A stretch of DNA of 64,000 nt from Heterobilharzia americana (lineage: Eukaryota > Platyhelminthes > Trematoda > Strigeidida > Schistosomatidae). A model generated the notes under the pieces. That model did no database searches. It was given only the letters and a program-made list of their open reading frames with translations, and was not told where the DNA came from. The stretch is from the NCBI GenBank assembly GCA_944470555.2, contig OX104128.1:60519257-60583256 (forward strand). The letters run 5' to 3'. Positions 46,000 through 59,055 of this stretch are shown here, piece after piece (positions within the stretch are counted from its first letter, which is position 1; every line of letters begins with the position of its first letter). Made by a program: the position numbers and the translations under genes.

Positions 46000-47215
46000 G
46001 ATGCCAGTGATTACGTCACAACACATTCAGTTAGAAAAAACCGTATACACTGAATATAAATCCGAGGCTATCTTTGCGTTCTCCTTTCTATCAAATATTA
46101 CTAGACGAGAATATTTATTTATGCAACTTAAGAGAGTTACACTACTCGATGAACAGAATTCGATCAACGTTTACCAATTTGTGGGCGTGTTATACCCTAT
46201 GGTGAGATGTCCAGGGAGATGTGCTCGTCGAGTGGTCTTTGTCAAGGGTGCGCACTCTCTCCATTCTTATTCAGTTTTATCACAGATATTCTCGTGGAGG
46301 TCTCCCTTTCGTCACTTGACTACAAAGAGGTTGACTAAATCGAGGGAGAATCTTCGTTAGACCTAGAATACGCAAATGACATAGTCATGTTAGGTGAAGA
46401 CTATGACAAGATGCAGAGTCTTCTGGACACCTTGAGTGGCAATTTGAGTGTTTGGGATGCATTTCTCACCACCCAAATGCAAATTCTTGCTCCAGAAATG
46501 ATCTTCAACGGTGCAACGGCTAACAGTAGAGAGTGTAGTGGTTGAGTGTGTGGACCACTTCACTTAACTCGGAAGCAGGACCAGCCCTGGTGCGTTGGTC
46601 AGAGGCCGATGAAATTTCTGCACGAATACAAGACTCAGCTGGCTTTTTCCAAATTACGCCACCTGTGGCACCACCGTGATTGCGATTGTTTTAGGGATAA
46701 AAGGTAGGTTAGTTGACATAGTTGTGAAGCTTCATCGACTGAGATAGTTGGCTGTGACACGTGTTACGTGTGTCTAGTCGCTGTCTGCCTCGTCACACAA
46801 TGTTGGCCGAAGAAGGTCCAGGCTGGAAAAAGGCCCAAGCGGCCAGACTAAAACATGGCACCAATGTATGAAGTTTCTGACTGTTGGTTTGAGCAATGTG
46901 AGGCGATACAGACTGGCCGGTTGGGGTCCGCGGGACAAAAGAATTTAGTGGTTGGAGACTCTAAACGATATGGCTCAGAACCAACATCAGTGGCGCAGAT
47001 GCATACACACATTATCCTCATCTTAACGCTATACCGAATTTCATCATTTTCACATTCTTCCTTTCTCTCTTTTAGTACTTTATATTTCTTTTGACTGAAT
47101 TTTCTTATCTTCATCTTTCACCTCACTACCTTTCTACATGATGTACTGATATGAGGTGTGGCAACTCGGACTGTTAAGCAGTAATGCCCAGTCCTACGTT
47201 GATCTGGATGGATGG
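46000..47215 (+). mobile_element. Family B non-LTR, RT 3' half to 3' end
   Basis: Plus strand, shifting frames: ALSPFLFSFITDILVEVSLSS, LDLEYANDIVMLGEDYDKMQ (RT motif C, YANDI for YADDI), KTQLAFSKLRHLWHHRD, then a C-terminal block with a large deletion, then NQHQWRRCIHTLSS-type end and the UTR closing in ggatggatgg near 47215. The catalytic second Asp change alone would inactivate RT. Confidence 0.8.
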
Positions 47216-47559
47216 ATGAAATTATACGAATGTTAACAATCTGACGATCGTAGCTTTAACATGCATGAGCTAACAGTTTGGTTCAATAAGAGAAATGACA
47301 TCGAATGTAAAGACAACTGTCAGCTTTTCTTAAGACTTTCAGATTATTCATTTAATTTGACTCTTTTCCTGCATGAAATGATTACTAGACCATTTGCATA
47401 AGATGCATCACATGTTTCGAAAAAGGCGAAGTATATATTACATACTTGGAGCATATGATCAACAATAGTATTGAGCAACCATAGGACATATGTGATCGTT
47501 CAAGGATACTATGCACATATATCAAGATATTTTAGGACGACTATGTAGACGAAATTCAG

Positions 47560-47745
47560 TCGTTTAGAAATGAATGATAAGAATAAAGATCGATCGCTAC
47601 CAGCTTGACGTGGCAGTCAGACTTGTATATCACAATGACCCAATGAGCTACGCTAAATGAAAAACTTATTCCTTGATGCCCTACCTTGCCAGGAAAGTCT
47701 GTTGGACAAAGAGCAGTCACCGTCATAGTGCAAATTAATATACTA
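47560..47745 (-). repeat. Dispersed repeat paired with 43150-43310
   Basis: Minus: tccaacagactttcctggc and tcattgggtcattgtgatatacaag. It lies between two family B pieces. Confidence 0.5.
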
Positions 47746-47829
47746 CGATGCGGGTCCAAAAGTGTCCTGCTGAGTGGACGGGATGTGACAGCAGTACCAA
47801 GCTGACGCTGCCTTCTCTATGGTAAGAGG

Positions 47830-48600
47830 CGGAAAGAAAATGTCGGCCCAAAAATAACACTCTCTTTACCTCACGATCTTCCGGTACCGGCGGTATATGC
47901 ACGTATAACCGGATTCAAAACAAGCAAACTCACACCTCAAACTTCCTAAAGGTCTGTGTGTAACTTGTCTTAAACAGATTTCCTTTGAGATCTATGGTCA
48001 TGTGAAACTAGTCTTTTTTCTCTTTCAGGTACTTTGCGGAATCGTGTGGGCAGCCAGGAATTACTAATCATCCTCACAACTCTATCAGCAATCAAGTTAC
48101 CTCAGATCACCATCAACCTTCCACATTTTGACCTTTCAATCTTTCTTCACTTCTCTCGGTCAATATTCCTACACCATTTTTAATTTCTTTCAGCTCTATA
48201 GCCCTCATTAACGATTTGAATTCACAGAATAGTATCTTGATCTCTTCGAGACTAAATAACTAGTTGTGACAGTTGTAGATATAGCATAAAGTCCTTAGAC
48301 AGAAAGTGCACTCCTCGACTGGATCTCAGTTGAAAGTAGCCTGTGTGGTGTCTTACTGAACAATGAAGTGAGAAATACAAAGAATAGTGAAACTCACTAT
48401 TGTGTATTTGTAACCGCTGCATACGGAAATACTGACTGCAGTGTTGATGACATGAAAGATGAGTTCAACCGAAAATTGTCTAGCCTTCTACTGAAAGCTA
48501 AATGCTTAGTAGTGGTTATCACAGAGGATGGCCTTAACAAGCAAGTGGGCAAGCTAAGCCAGGCAGAAAGGCAGTTAGGTGGCACTTTCAGGATCTAAGG
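47830..48600 (+). mobile_element. Family B non-LTR, 5' end and endonuclease
   Basis: 5' region with ctctttcaggtactttgcgg (matches the minus copy at ~42900), then endonuclease frames: ALLDWISVESSLCGV, HYCVFVTAAYGNTDCSVDDM, KDEFNRKLSSLLLKAKC. The conserved 'AGDFN.QVG' position reads EDGLNKQVG. It ends abruptly after GTFRI. It lies downstream of a 3' half in the same orientation, so these are two different insertions or a scrambled copy. Confidence 0.75.
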
Positions 48601-48705
48601 AACCAATAGCGTAACAACCAAAGAAAACTACTGATCATAAATGCAACTTCATTAGGTCAGTCTACTCAGTCATTCATGAAGAAATTCTGATAGTATTGAT
48701 GACTT

Positions 48706-48775
48706 TGCTTAGAAAAGCAGTGAAAGCTTTATGATCAAACCATTCATCTGAGAGGATACAACACAACTAAAGTAA
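48706..48775. repeat. Fold-back element, right arm
   Basis: cagtgaaagctttatgatcaaaccattcatctgag followed by the acaacac terminus. The left arm is mostly lost. Confidence 0.5.
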
Positions 48776-49174
48776 CTAAGAATTAACTTGACCTACGGCA
48801 CCAAATTGACAAAGTGCATTTCATTCCTCTTAACGGATAAGGTCATATTTCAGTTAAAATTTAAAATGAAACATCATAATCGACTAGAAGATACTGAGTA
48901 CAACTGTATACCATTAAAAGATAGGTCATAAATACTACTACTAATAATAATAATGGCTCACCAGCTAAGAAGATGAAGAACTTTGGACAATAAAATAACA
49001 CTGAGAAACCAAAGAGAAAGTTGAGTATAAAACAAAACAGAAGTGAAAACATAGGCAATCTAAGGTGAGACAAAGGATAAACATATGTAGAAATGGAGCC
49101 AAATACATAGAATCATAAAATATCAGAACGTTGGAGTTAGACGTATACTTTTTATTACCAACTCTTCCATTACG

Positions 49175-50375
49175 GAGGAACTGAGTGACTATTAAGGTCC
49201 TTGTACAAACGTCTACGTATACATACATATATAAAAGTGGCGACGAGTAAAAATATGACAGCTCTTCTTAATGAAGAATTTCAAGCTTTTTTACAACGCT
49301 ATGAAGAAAGGAGGGAAGCACCAACACTGAGGATTATTAAGAAATTCAAGTAAATGCTGGACGACATCCAGACAGAATCTACATCCATAAGTCCTCAGAT
49401 TTTGAAAGGGTCTTTTCAATATACTTCAGTGATGGACATGGTGAAGCTAAAAATGAGTTCAAAAGCCAGAAAATATGAAACATTTTAAGTCGATGGATGA
49501 AAGCAATAGTAATCCTCCTGCTACCGACTACAAATGCAGATATCCAATCAGATCATTTTGATGAAAGCCATGAAGTACTTGTCAAGAGTTTGCAAAATGA
49601 TGTAACATGTTTCCTGCAATCCAGTCTTCCTACAACCATACCCCACAATGAATGTCAACAAGTTCTCAGGGAGTACCAGTGAAAGCCCAAACATCAACGT
49701 CAGAAACTACATAGGTGCTCAAGGGGGTACAATGCCCCTGCATACGCATCCACTGACATAGTTACTTCGCATGATGGTGGATTACTTTATCGAAGACAAT
49801 TCATGTCCATGCAAAAAAGTGGATACAAGGATTGCTTGCAAATCAGCTCCACTTCAAACATCACATCCACTAACCAGCAGGTAACTAAAAAAAACCCCGA
49901 ATCCACCCAGATTCACAGGTCGTTCACAGCACATCAGGCAGTCAGAAGCAAACCACAGGGGTAGTACACTGTGGTGTTGACTATGGCGATTTATTGCATA
50001 GCGGAATACCTTATGATTCACACTAACTGCATCTAGATTACTCTGAGTTAAAGTAGACACAAGATCTCAAGCTGTCATCTAAAAAACTCAGCCTTATTGA
50101 CAAACAGAACCAAAACAGTATGACAGCATACTAGCTGCTCAAAAAAGCCTAAGTGAATTTGGTTCACTGAGGTTGGGAAACTTGTGTAAGCATTTCAACG
50201 TTAAAAATGTACACGAGTGATTGGCATGAACTTAAAGCATTCGTGCAAAATCACGGAGGAATTGAGTGACTATTAAGAGTGGAATTTCAAGGTTACTGTA
50301 CAAATGTCAACATATACATAATTCAGGCTGTATCGAGCCACTGGTAAAGATATATGAAAGTGGCGATTGCAGTAT
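49175..50375 (+). mobile_element. Possible LTR-retrotransposon relic with gag-like frame
   Basis: Two direct repeats, 49175-49245 and 50257-50362, share acggaggaa.tgagtgactattaag, a gtacaaa.gtc..c stretch, atatacata and agtggcga. The second carries ~35 nt more. Immediately after the first copy comes agtggcgacgag, a primer-binding-type junction seen in many Ty3/Gypsy elements, then ATG and a frame starting MTALLNEEFQAFLQRYEERR that soon breaks. No protease, RT or integrase is visible between the repeats. A short non-autonomous or deleted element is the likeliest reading. Confidence 0.45.
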
Positions 50376-50564
50376 GTGAAAATTTTTATGTACTGAAATC
50401 GATAATAAGCCATATTCCGTAAACTGATAAAGAAGACCTTTCAGCATTCGCAACATAAAAAAGGAGACCACTATCTGCAATTAATCCATCAACAAGCAAC
50501 AGAGAACTAACCACGCATCTCTGACAAAAAGTTATTGATTATAAGGTTCATTGTCGTCTCATTG

Positions 50565-50740
50565 TATAGAAGTGGCTCATTGGGTTAGGAGCTCCCCCTT
50601 TAAGCAATCGGTCTTAGGTTTGATTCCCGTCCCATCTACTTCGGCCAGAGCAACCAGATAGTATCGTAAGCCATTACACATCAAGTATGACTCTTAGTTC
50701 AGTACCGGGTTGAAATACCTTTTTGATATTATCGTACCTT
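50565..50740 (+). repeat. tRNA-derived SINE-like repeat
   Basis: agtggctcattgggttagga (A box) and taggtttgattcccgtccca (B box) at tRNA spacing, followed by ccagatagtatcgtaagcc tail. Confidence 0.6.
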
Positions 50741-51239
50741 GGTTTGACTACACTGAGTCTACTTCTTCATCCTACTACAATCGACTCATTCTACACTGTT
50801 AAAAGCAAACCTGAGATATGAATTGAAAGAGTTAAAAATACAAATGAACGACAAGACAGATTGTAAGGTCATACATTTCAGTTGCGTTCAAATCAATGAG
50901 TCATAGGTCCCAACGTTTTGAAGATATTTGATTACCTCTCTTAGCCCTATACTATAAGTGTTGACAGGTCGTTTTACGCTATCATATCCCCTTCACTTCT
51001 CTCTAAATATTGAAAAGTTTTTTTCGTTCATCTGTTGCAAGAAAAAGTCAAGAAGGAGTTATACGCTTAACACTTTCATATATTCCATACAAAGGAACCA
51101 ATCGATCAAAAATAGTAACACTTATGAATGTTTAATACAAAGTCAGGGCTGATAACAAATACTTGCCGATGGTAGCACTGTATCACAAATAGAAAGAAAT
51201 GACAAAACGTGAGTCGTCGGATTCCAATGCAGTAGTTTT

Positions 51240-51420
51240 GTATGCATTGTGAAATCTGACAGCCACAAAGGGTTCGATCATCCCTCACAAGATCATAGGT
51301 ATGCATTACTGAAGAGTTCAGAAGTAGGACAAGTGTTCCCAAGTTTTCAATGGTTTTCAGCTTGATATTGATTCTTAAAGGAAATCCCGTGGAAATCAAT
51401 CAAATCCCTACAAATCTTCG
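51240..51420 (+). mobile_element. Hammerhead element family 2, heavily decayed
   Basis: tgaaatctgacagccac, gggttcgatcatccct, ggtatgcattactgaagag, then ttttcaatggttttc and the tail. Second core lost. Confidence 0.5.
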
Positions 51421-52639
51421 TATTAAATAACAAAGGAAATAACTCGAATTCGAGATTATGATAACACAAGTTCACACTGCTAATACCAGTTACCAAACAA
51501 AGAAATTATTTCACACACACACATATATATGCACATAATCAATACTGTAAGCTTTCGTTAAAATCCCAATTAGTAGTAAATTTGATATAATTCCTTACAC
51601 TAGGAAGCAACAAAATTGATAAATGCACCAGGCATCCATATAAATATACACATAAGCGGATTTTCTGTAGGTTTGTCTACTACCATGATACTTATTAAAA
51701 CATCGCAAAAGGCTGCAAATCAACAGTAAGTAAACTGATGAACGATTAGAATAGAAAAATAGGGAGAAAGTAAAGATGAGTTACAAAATTCAGTAAAGTA
51801 ACAGATACCCCCAGTGTCATGTTATCAATTAGATTGTGTTTCAGAAAGCTTTCCAGGGATATAATTTACAAACTAACCAAATGATCAATGGATGAATTGA
51901 ATGCCTAACCACAAGCACACAATCTAGGTATATATACAAAATGATTCATTCACTTCAACCCATTTATCATCACATAGAAGTGAAACAAAAATCAGCTTAA
52001 AACATTTGTGAAATTATAGTTCAACATTCAATATAAGAATAAAATAATTGACTTAAAAGCCTGAACCAATTAAATCTCAATAAAAACAAAGGGAGTAAAC
52101 TGCCCATTCAAACTGACGATAGTACACAACATAGAAAACAATAGACAATTCAAATTTGCAAACAAGTCGACCAGGAGTATAACATTGGAAGGAACCGAGT
52201 TTCTTATTGAAAGACACGAAACAGGATTGATTCAATCAACAGTTGGAATAAGTTAACCCCCAGTGAAATCTACATACACCTGTTGAAGTATAGTTATTGG
52301 TAATTCTGTGTCCCAGTACACGACAATCAAAATTTCCAGGGTTCCTGCCGACTGCAGCGTTGTATCAGTTAGAGTAGTGGCTACATTGAAAAATAACTTA
52401 TTGATAAACTTCGACCAATGCTGAACACTTACGATTTGACAACGAACCGGCTACCATCTGGAGCCCAGTACATGTACAAACATTCCAGTCACTTCTGATA
52501 ATTGGTTCATGTTTCTGATCCAGCCTATTATACCCATGAAACTAGTCGTTTCCAGAAAGTATAATGCTTAGCCAAGCGTCTTACATGCTAGTTGTAAACT
52601 CTGTCTGGTTTGATTAAAGACTTTCAATAAAGGATGGGT

Positions 52640-53265
52640 ATACTGTACTGAAGTCTGTTCTGTCCTGTTATACAGTTGTGAGATATGGTCACTAAAAGTA
52701 GAAAACATGAAGCGGTTACTGGATGTTGATCAAACGTATCTTTATAGCGTATGATGGAATCACCAAGTTAGCAATATTGAGGTTAGGGAGGAAAGCAAGC
52801 AATGCAAGGTTCGAACATGTACTGTGCATGTCAAGCCACTGCCTAGTTCAACGTGCAACGCTAGGAGGAGTTGGATTAGGTTAGAAGAGGGATCAGAGTG
52901 ACCAGACGAAGACCCAGCAGCAGTCGATGAAGTGTCTGACTGTTAGCCTGAGTCGTGTGAGATGTAAACTGCCTGGTTGTTGGACCCCAGAAACAAAAGG
53001 AATCAGTGGTTGACGACTCGAGGTAGAATGGTTGAGAATCGGCCACAATAGCTCAGATGTATTCCCTCCTTGACATCTTTTATGGCTTGAATGTTCTGAC
53101 TAAGCTTCATTTTTAAATGCCCCCCCCCACACACACACACACATACATACACACCTTTGTCCACTTCTGTATCAGTCTTTTCCCATCCACTTGTTTTTTG
53201 CATACTACTATGAAGTGTGGCAACTTGAACCGATCCATCTGTGTGCGAGGTTGATTTGCCTGTCT
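52640..53265 (+). mobile_element. Family B non-LTR, C-terminus and 3' UTR
   Basis: Plus frames: SVLLYSCEIWSLKVENMKRL (the 'VLLYGSETWPLRVED' block), WNHQVSNIEVREE, then RRSWIRLEEGSE and RNKRNQWLTTRGRMVENRP. These are followed by the 3' UTR with a c/a-rich run at 53120-53155. Confidence 0.75.
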
Positions 53266-53887
53266 GTCTTCAATAGGACCGTTTGATAAGAACGAAAACC
53301 CGGCGAAAAATACAGGTTAGAATAGATAAATAGTAGGACCACTATGTAACAATCATTTCTTCATTGCAGTTCGACTCTGGAAGCAATTAGTCCCGGTCAG
53401 ATTAATAACTTAACAGTAAAATCTCTCACTGAGACACGCACTACTACCTAAATCTAAATTTGAGATGAATAATAAGTTTCGTCGACTCTACAAATGCAGC
53501 TTACTGATTAACGATAAATAAACACTAAACGTAGCCTTAAGATCTCCAGTTGTTTACATTCACTCATACATTATATTCACACAATACCGCTATAGGGTGA
53601 GTGTTAAACGATGTGGAAAGTGCGGTGGGAATATCAAGATCATACACAGTAGCCTTATCACAAAGTGCTCTTTCAGGTGTTCGATTTAGTTTCAGCAAAA
53701 ATGAACTATGATTACCACCAATTACTTCGCTTTATATAACTGGATGTGTATGAAATAAGAACGTGTGTGCATTGGCCTTACTAAAGGGGAATGGTAAGCC
53801 GCATAACATATCTCAGGTTTACTACAACTATTCTTGATGAAACAAATGAATGTTAGAATAACTCCAATCTAGAAAGAAATGCAACGT

Positions 53888-53889
<2 letters not shown>

Positions 53890-53930
<41 letters not shown>
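53890..53930. repeat. (TA)n microsatellite
   Basis: About 20 ta units directly before gtacaagatgg. Confidence 0.95.
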
Positions 53931-53934
<4 letters not shown>

Positions 53935-53961
53935 AAGATGGTAATTCTTGAGACTGGAAAA

Positions 53962-54260
53962 GGTCTCCGCAAATAATACAGACAGAGAGACAGACTAAAT
54001 CAAAGTAGAACCTAGCACACAATTCCATCCGCCCAAGTTGCCACTCTTCATAGTGACATACAAAGAACAAGTGGATCGAAAAAGACTGATATCAAAGTAA
54101 ACAAAGTTGTGTGAGAGAATAGTTTGAACAATTTTAAGAGAAAGGTTAGTTAAAACATTCAAGTCTTCGGATAAATCTGCGTCATTGTGGCTAATTTTCA
54201 GCCATTTCACCAAAAGTCCTCCTCAACCACTGATTTCTATCGTCTCGAGAACCCTAGCTT
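53962..54260 (-). mobile_element. Family B non-LTR, 3' end fragment
   Basis: Minus UTR: gacagactaaatcaaagtag, cacacaattccatccgccc and caaagaacaagtggatcg, then the terminal codon region (caaaagtcctcctcaaccac). Truncated. Confidence 0.6.
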
Positions 54261-54571
54261 CCCCTTTATATGTAAATACTAAGGCGGTGAGTGACAATAA
54301 AACATATACCATGAGTCAAAGGTTCACAATTGCCTACAACAATCTGAACAGACAGATGATATGATTAAATGAAAAGCAACAAGTATAGTAATGCATATAC
54401 AATGTAGGACTAACTGCTTCGACCCAAACAGAATCAGTTCAAACCAAGTATATCTATCTCGTAAACTATTTCAGACATATTGTTAACAGTATTAAAACAG
54501 TTGAGATTTTCTTCAATAGGAACAAATATGAGCACATAAGATATAAAATTTTGAGCTAGAGTATGATTAGA

Positions 54572-54574
<3 letters not shown>

Positions 54575-54623
<49 letters not shown>
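54575..54623. repeat. (TA)n microsatellite
   Basis: About 24 ta units; the minus-strand frame through it is spurious. Confidence 0.95.
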
Positions 54624-54626
<3 letters not shown>

Positions 54627-54949
54627 AAAATTGTACGTGGTACTGTACGTATGCTCTGATTGTTTGTGTGCATTCATCAGGTAGCGTGATAACTAGTTAA
54701 CAACTCTTGGTGTCTTAAAGATAGATTAGGAATACCTATTCACAGTATTTATGTCACCATTAAACCACTTTTATGAATGAATAACAAATTAGTGAGAGAA
54801 AATATATTGGCATCCTAATTATCATTATTGTTACTACTACAACAACAAAAACTACTTATAACTGACATAGTATTATATTCTTCAAATGACTGAATAAGTT
54901 GAGAAATTTACATACATAAAAACTTAATCATTATTTAATGATACTTGAA

Positions 54950-55225
54950 ACTTCCCGTTGTTATTCTGGATCGAACTAATCGACTTCTTTTGGCATGTGG
55001 GTTCCTAGGCGGATGCTTCGATATTGCTTGATTGTTCATTGTGTTTTAGTTCGCTTCGTAGTGGCTAGTAGTGGAATCCAGAGCACGCGTTTCGTCCTTT
55101 TATGGACTCGTCAGCTGAATGTACATTTACTCCAGTGAGTGATGTTGTTCCCACTGAGACTCGAAACCGGCACCCATCGCTTCAAACATTAGGGCGATAT
55201 CCACTAAGCCACTGAGTCATGATAC
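54950..55225 (-). mobile_element. Hammerhead element family 1, strong core
   Basis: Minus: tRNA-like head (ggcttagtggatatcgcc; tcgagtctcagtggg). Hammerhead at 55061-55133: attcag CTGACGAG tcc...gga CGAAAC and tggattcc. Core and stem II (tcc/gga plus flank) are intact. The cleavage region reads gcgtgctc, lacking a clear GUC, so cutting is uncertain. Tail with atgcttcgat extends to ~54950. Confidence 0.8.
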
Positions 55226-55269
55226 CCAATGCTTTTGTCACGAGTATAGCACAGTTTAGATATTATAGC

Positions 55270-55435
55270 TTGTAATGACCTAAAGGATAACGCTTGGTAT
55301 TTGGAACAGTGGTCATTGGGTTCCAGTCTTAGTGGGAACAACAATATTCACTAGAGTGCAGGTATATCCAGCTGGCAAGCCCTAAATAGGACGGAACACA
55401 AGTCCCACATTCCACTGCAAACCACTACTAGTCAA
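55270..55435 (+). mobile_element. Hammerhead element family 1, decayed, inverted partner
   Basis: Head-to-head with the previous unit. gggttccagtcttagtggg, then hammerhead 55363-55430: atatccag CTGGCAAG, ggaCGGAACac. Both cores altered. Confidence 0.7.
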
Positions 55436-56179
55436 CATGCAAAAACTTATTTACAAGTATAAGCTGTATACTCGACAATATGTGTGCAGAGATATAGATT
55501 GACAGTGTATCCTCCCTTCACTGAGAATACTATCACCACAATTGTCTTGACTAACCGTAAATGCTTCTATTTGGATGTTTATGTCTAAGTGTATCTTTAA
55601 ACCATCATTTTAATGATGTGGGATAGTTACTAATAACTCATGAACAAATTAGTCAAAATGGTAAATTATCACTCAAAGCTCTACATATGCATATTACCTC
55701 TTTTGAATGTCAAGAGCTTACAAGTGATAGTATACCAATTTTCCCCATTTAAAATTTCATTGTGAGCTAGTGTAGATTGTCATTGTTACCTACTTACGTC
55801 TTTATTGTTAAGGTGTAACCTCAGCTATTTTGGAGATTATATATGGAGAAGAAAGATGTGAAAAAACAGAAGGGATGTAACGAAAGATAAAACGAAATTA
55901 GGAATAAAATTATAGGTAAACAAGTATCTAAATTCGATATGCGATATTACAGTACAGAGGAAGTTGGTATGGTTTGCCCTTTTAGTCTACTCCATCCATC
56001 TCTTACCTAGACTAGTGAAGTCTAGATTGTAGCAAAGATGTAAGTCCCACTGCATTCCAAACCTGGCACTTTAGGTTATTTGCATATACATATATCCCAA
56101 GTGCGAAATTCCAGGTAAATCAGGTACACCAGTTGGCGAGATAATAAACCTTTAGCAATTCAGATAGCTGGAACATTTG

Positions 56180-56600
56180 TGACGCATGTTCAGTCACTAT
56201 CTATCCCAAGGCTATGAAAACCTTACGGCGGTCAGACTAAAAAGTACCGTCAGTCTATGAGATGTGTGACTGTTGGTTCAATCAATGGACAAAAATTAAG
56301 ACTTCCCTATTGGCATTCGTATATTAGCCGAAATCGGAGGTTGTAGACTAGTTCATATGGCTTAGGATTGTTTCAGCGGCGAAGTTGGATCTACACACCT
56401 CCATCTTAATCGTCATATCATCGAGTTTCGTTAGTTTGATCCTTTCTTCTTGCTTTATTATGATTTTCTGAAAATTATGGGTCCTTTCCTCCCTATTTCT
56501 TTATCTTTCGAATTAGTGCTTTCTACCTTGATGTAATGTATGGTAACCCAAGCTATTACACATAGTAATATCAGACCTCACGGTGATGCTGACCGATCGA
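56180..56600 (+). mobile_element. Family B non-LTR, 3' end (second subfamily)
   Basis: gactgttggttcaatcaatg, aggttgtagactagttcatatggc and the UTR gatgtaatgtatggtaaccc parallel 46850-47200 with heavy divergence. Confidence 0.55.
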
Positions 56601-57399
56601 TATCTGAATATGAATAACAACACACTTTATACACCGCCTCATTGAATTTGCATTTATAAGTTGTCGAGGGTAGATTCGTTATAAGTTCTCTGTCTGCAGA
56701 ATGCCCTTCTTGAATAATTTCAAGTCTTCATTTCCTCGATTGCAAAGCTTTGAACAAAAAACCTTAAGATGTTTGACTTTATTCATTTACATTTTTTCCT
56801 ACTTGGAGTTTGTGATAAGCATAGATAGAACTGTGACCAAATTTTGATCCTAAAATGAAACCCGGTCCATCGTCTTGCCCATGTGGCCCAACTTAACCTG
56901 ACATATATGTCAACAGCTTAATATATAAATCGTTTCTCCAAAACTCCAGCTTAGCTACTTAGTTAATAACTGGAGCTTTGTCTGCTAAATCCATATTGAA
57001 CACATGCAGTGAGGAGGACGTAACACCTACTTAAGATATTTGATGAATTCTACCATCCAAAAGGCAAATGAAAATGAAGAAATAGAACTACAAAAACAGA
57101 GTGTGAAAGATGCAGACTTCCCTTTGATATAAATACGAATGAGTTCTCTTTGAGAAACCATCCAGCAAATAATACTCTTACTGTGTGGAATTTCCAATAG
57201 ATAAATAAACATGAAACTACACATTAACACAGAGCCCACGTCCTATCCATCCTAACATTTTTATTGAAAATAATCTCCGGTGACAGGGTTAATTTTTTGT
57301 AAGGATAAACAACAAAACGAAGACGTCAATAAGTATTTCCATGATAAAGTTCAATAAGAATCGACAGAGTGAAAATCCTCAACGAACAGAGTAATGAAC

Positions 57400-58060
57400 T
57401 TACTTGACACTCTTTGGAGTAAGATAAACTGTCATAAGACTTCTAGATCGACGGAGTCGAATGCCGCCTTCAGGTCAAGAAATACATCCAGTGTCAGGTG
57501 TCGATAAGTGTGCCCATGTTCCAAAACCTAGCAAAAGGTAAGTATCTGGTCAGTATACCCACGCCCATGTGTAAAACCTGTCCGGTTTTCTGTTTTCGAG
57601 TTTCATTTAAATGTCTAATGATCATAAAACCTAGAATCTAAGAAACTATGTTCATCAGACTAATTTTCTTGTAGTTACCACACGATGATTTCTCCTCTTT
57701 CTTGAAGACTAGGATAATCAGTGATTGGGACCAGTCAAAGGGGATCATATCTGACTCCCATATGCTAACTTACAGCTAAGTTAACCTGACCAATAATCCT
57801 TGACCACAGTCCTTGAATGCCTCTGGTACTAGGTCATCTGGCCCTGCTACCCTTTTTGGTTTCAGGTTACTGATAGTCTTAACTTCTGCAGGAGTGGAGT
57901 CGGAATGGATATAGGGTGACCGAAAAGTAGCTGGAGGTGAAGTGTACTGTTGCTCGAAAGTTCCGTTCATCTTCCCAGTTTTCAGCCGTGCGAGTGAAAC
58001 GTAGACCCATTCGTCTCTGTTATAGTCTCGCTGACCACTGACCTCTGCGTCCAATTTCCT
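57400..58060 (-). mobile_element. Family B non-LTR, reverse transcriptase 5' part
   Basis: Minus frame 58054-57776 has SNLKPKRVAGPDDLVPEAFK, the RT start ('AAGPDG..PE.FKD'). Then come DWSQSLIILVFKK-type and DLKAAFDSVDL (motif A, around 57450) in other frames. Confidence 0.75.
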
Positions 58061-58914
58061 TAATCAGTCAAATAACTCCCTACTGTTATGAATGTTAATC
58101 GAACAATATTAATAGCTTTGAGCAAACTTGGGCTTCTCAATCCACCCCAATATCAAGTGGTTAGATTTTTGATTTCAGACTTCCCTAATGGACAAGTCAA
58201 ACTAAAACTGAGCTCCTCAACAAATGGATTGTATTCACGATACCGAGGCCCCAAAACTTCTGTCCGACCAACCAGCTTCAGCAATGGCTTAAAAGTATCC
58301 TGATTTGTTAGTAGTTGCATCGAAGAAGTGAGACAAGTTTACAGAATCAAATTTGTATCACTGTCCACTGTGCAGTTCTGAATCAAATTATTCTAGCATC
58401 ATTATGGATCACACCACGATTCTTCATAGCAAAACGGCCAATATGCTATATTCCCAAGCGACAACTATTACTTACACTGAAAATACCCAACCAACATGTC
58501 GCATTTTGACATAGGCACCGCTATGTCTCATTTAGTTTACGAAGTTAACTCTTAAATGATGCACCACAAACTGGAACCTCACACAGTTACTCAAAGTTCT
58601 ACTTGTAACAGAAGAGATAACTTATGAAGTAGGGGTAGACAGAGCTTCCGTATTTGAGAAACAAGAAAACTTACCAATGAACTACACCCCCACATGCTTA
58701 AATATCAATATACAGATCACAAAAAGGGAGTGCAACATGTTACTTAATTAGATAGGTTCTCTAAAGTGGGAACAAAGTAAACTTACCCATTACGCAACTT
58801 TAATCCCTACAGTTAGTTTTTTTCAAGAAAATTATTTTTATTTTGATGCTGATTTGTGTTCTACAACTTTTAGAGGACTGAAAATAACTGGCAAAAAATA
58901 GTAGAACAATTAAT

Positions 58915-59055
58915 GATTATAAAGGTCACCCTAGCAACTATTGAAATAACTAATTAGGTTCTTCTATTTCGGGCTGGAAAGATAGTTTCTGTATAAAATG
59001 AACAAATATTATTGACAATATAAGTAGTTACTGAGGCAGCTTTTAAAGTCAGTCA
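58915..59055. repeat. Inverted-repeat family X copy
   Basis: aaaggtcaccctagcaactattgaaataac at the left, gaggcagcttttaaagtcag at the right; ends are loosely complementary. Confidence 0.5.

Noticed and set aside
53828..54673. Minus frames with runs of IYIYIY
   Set aside because: Translation of (TA)n microsatellites.
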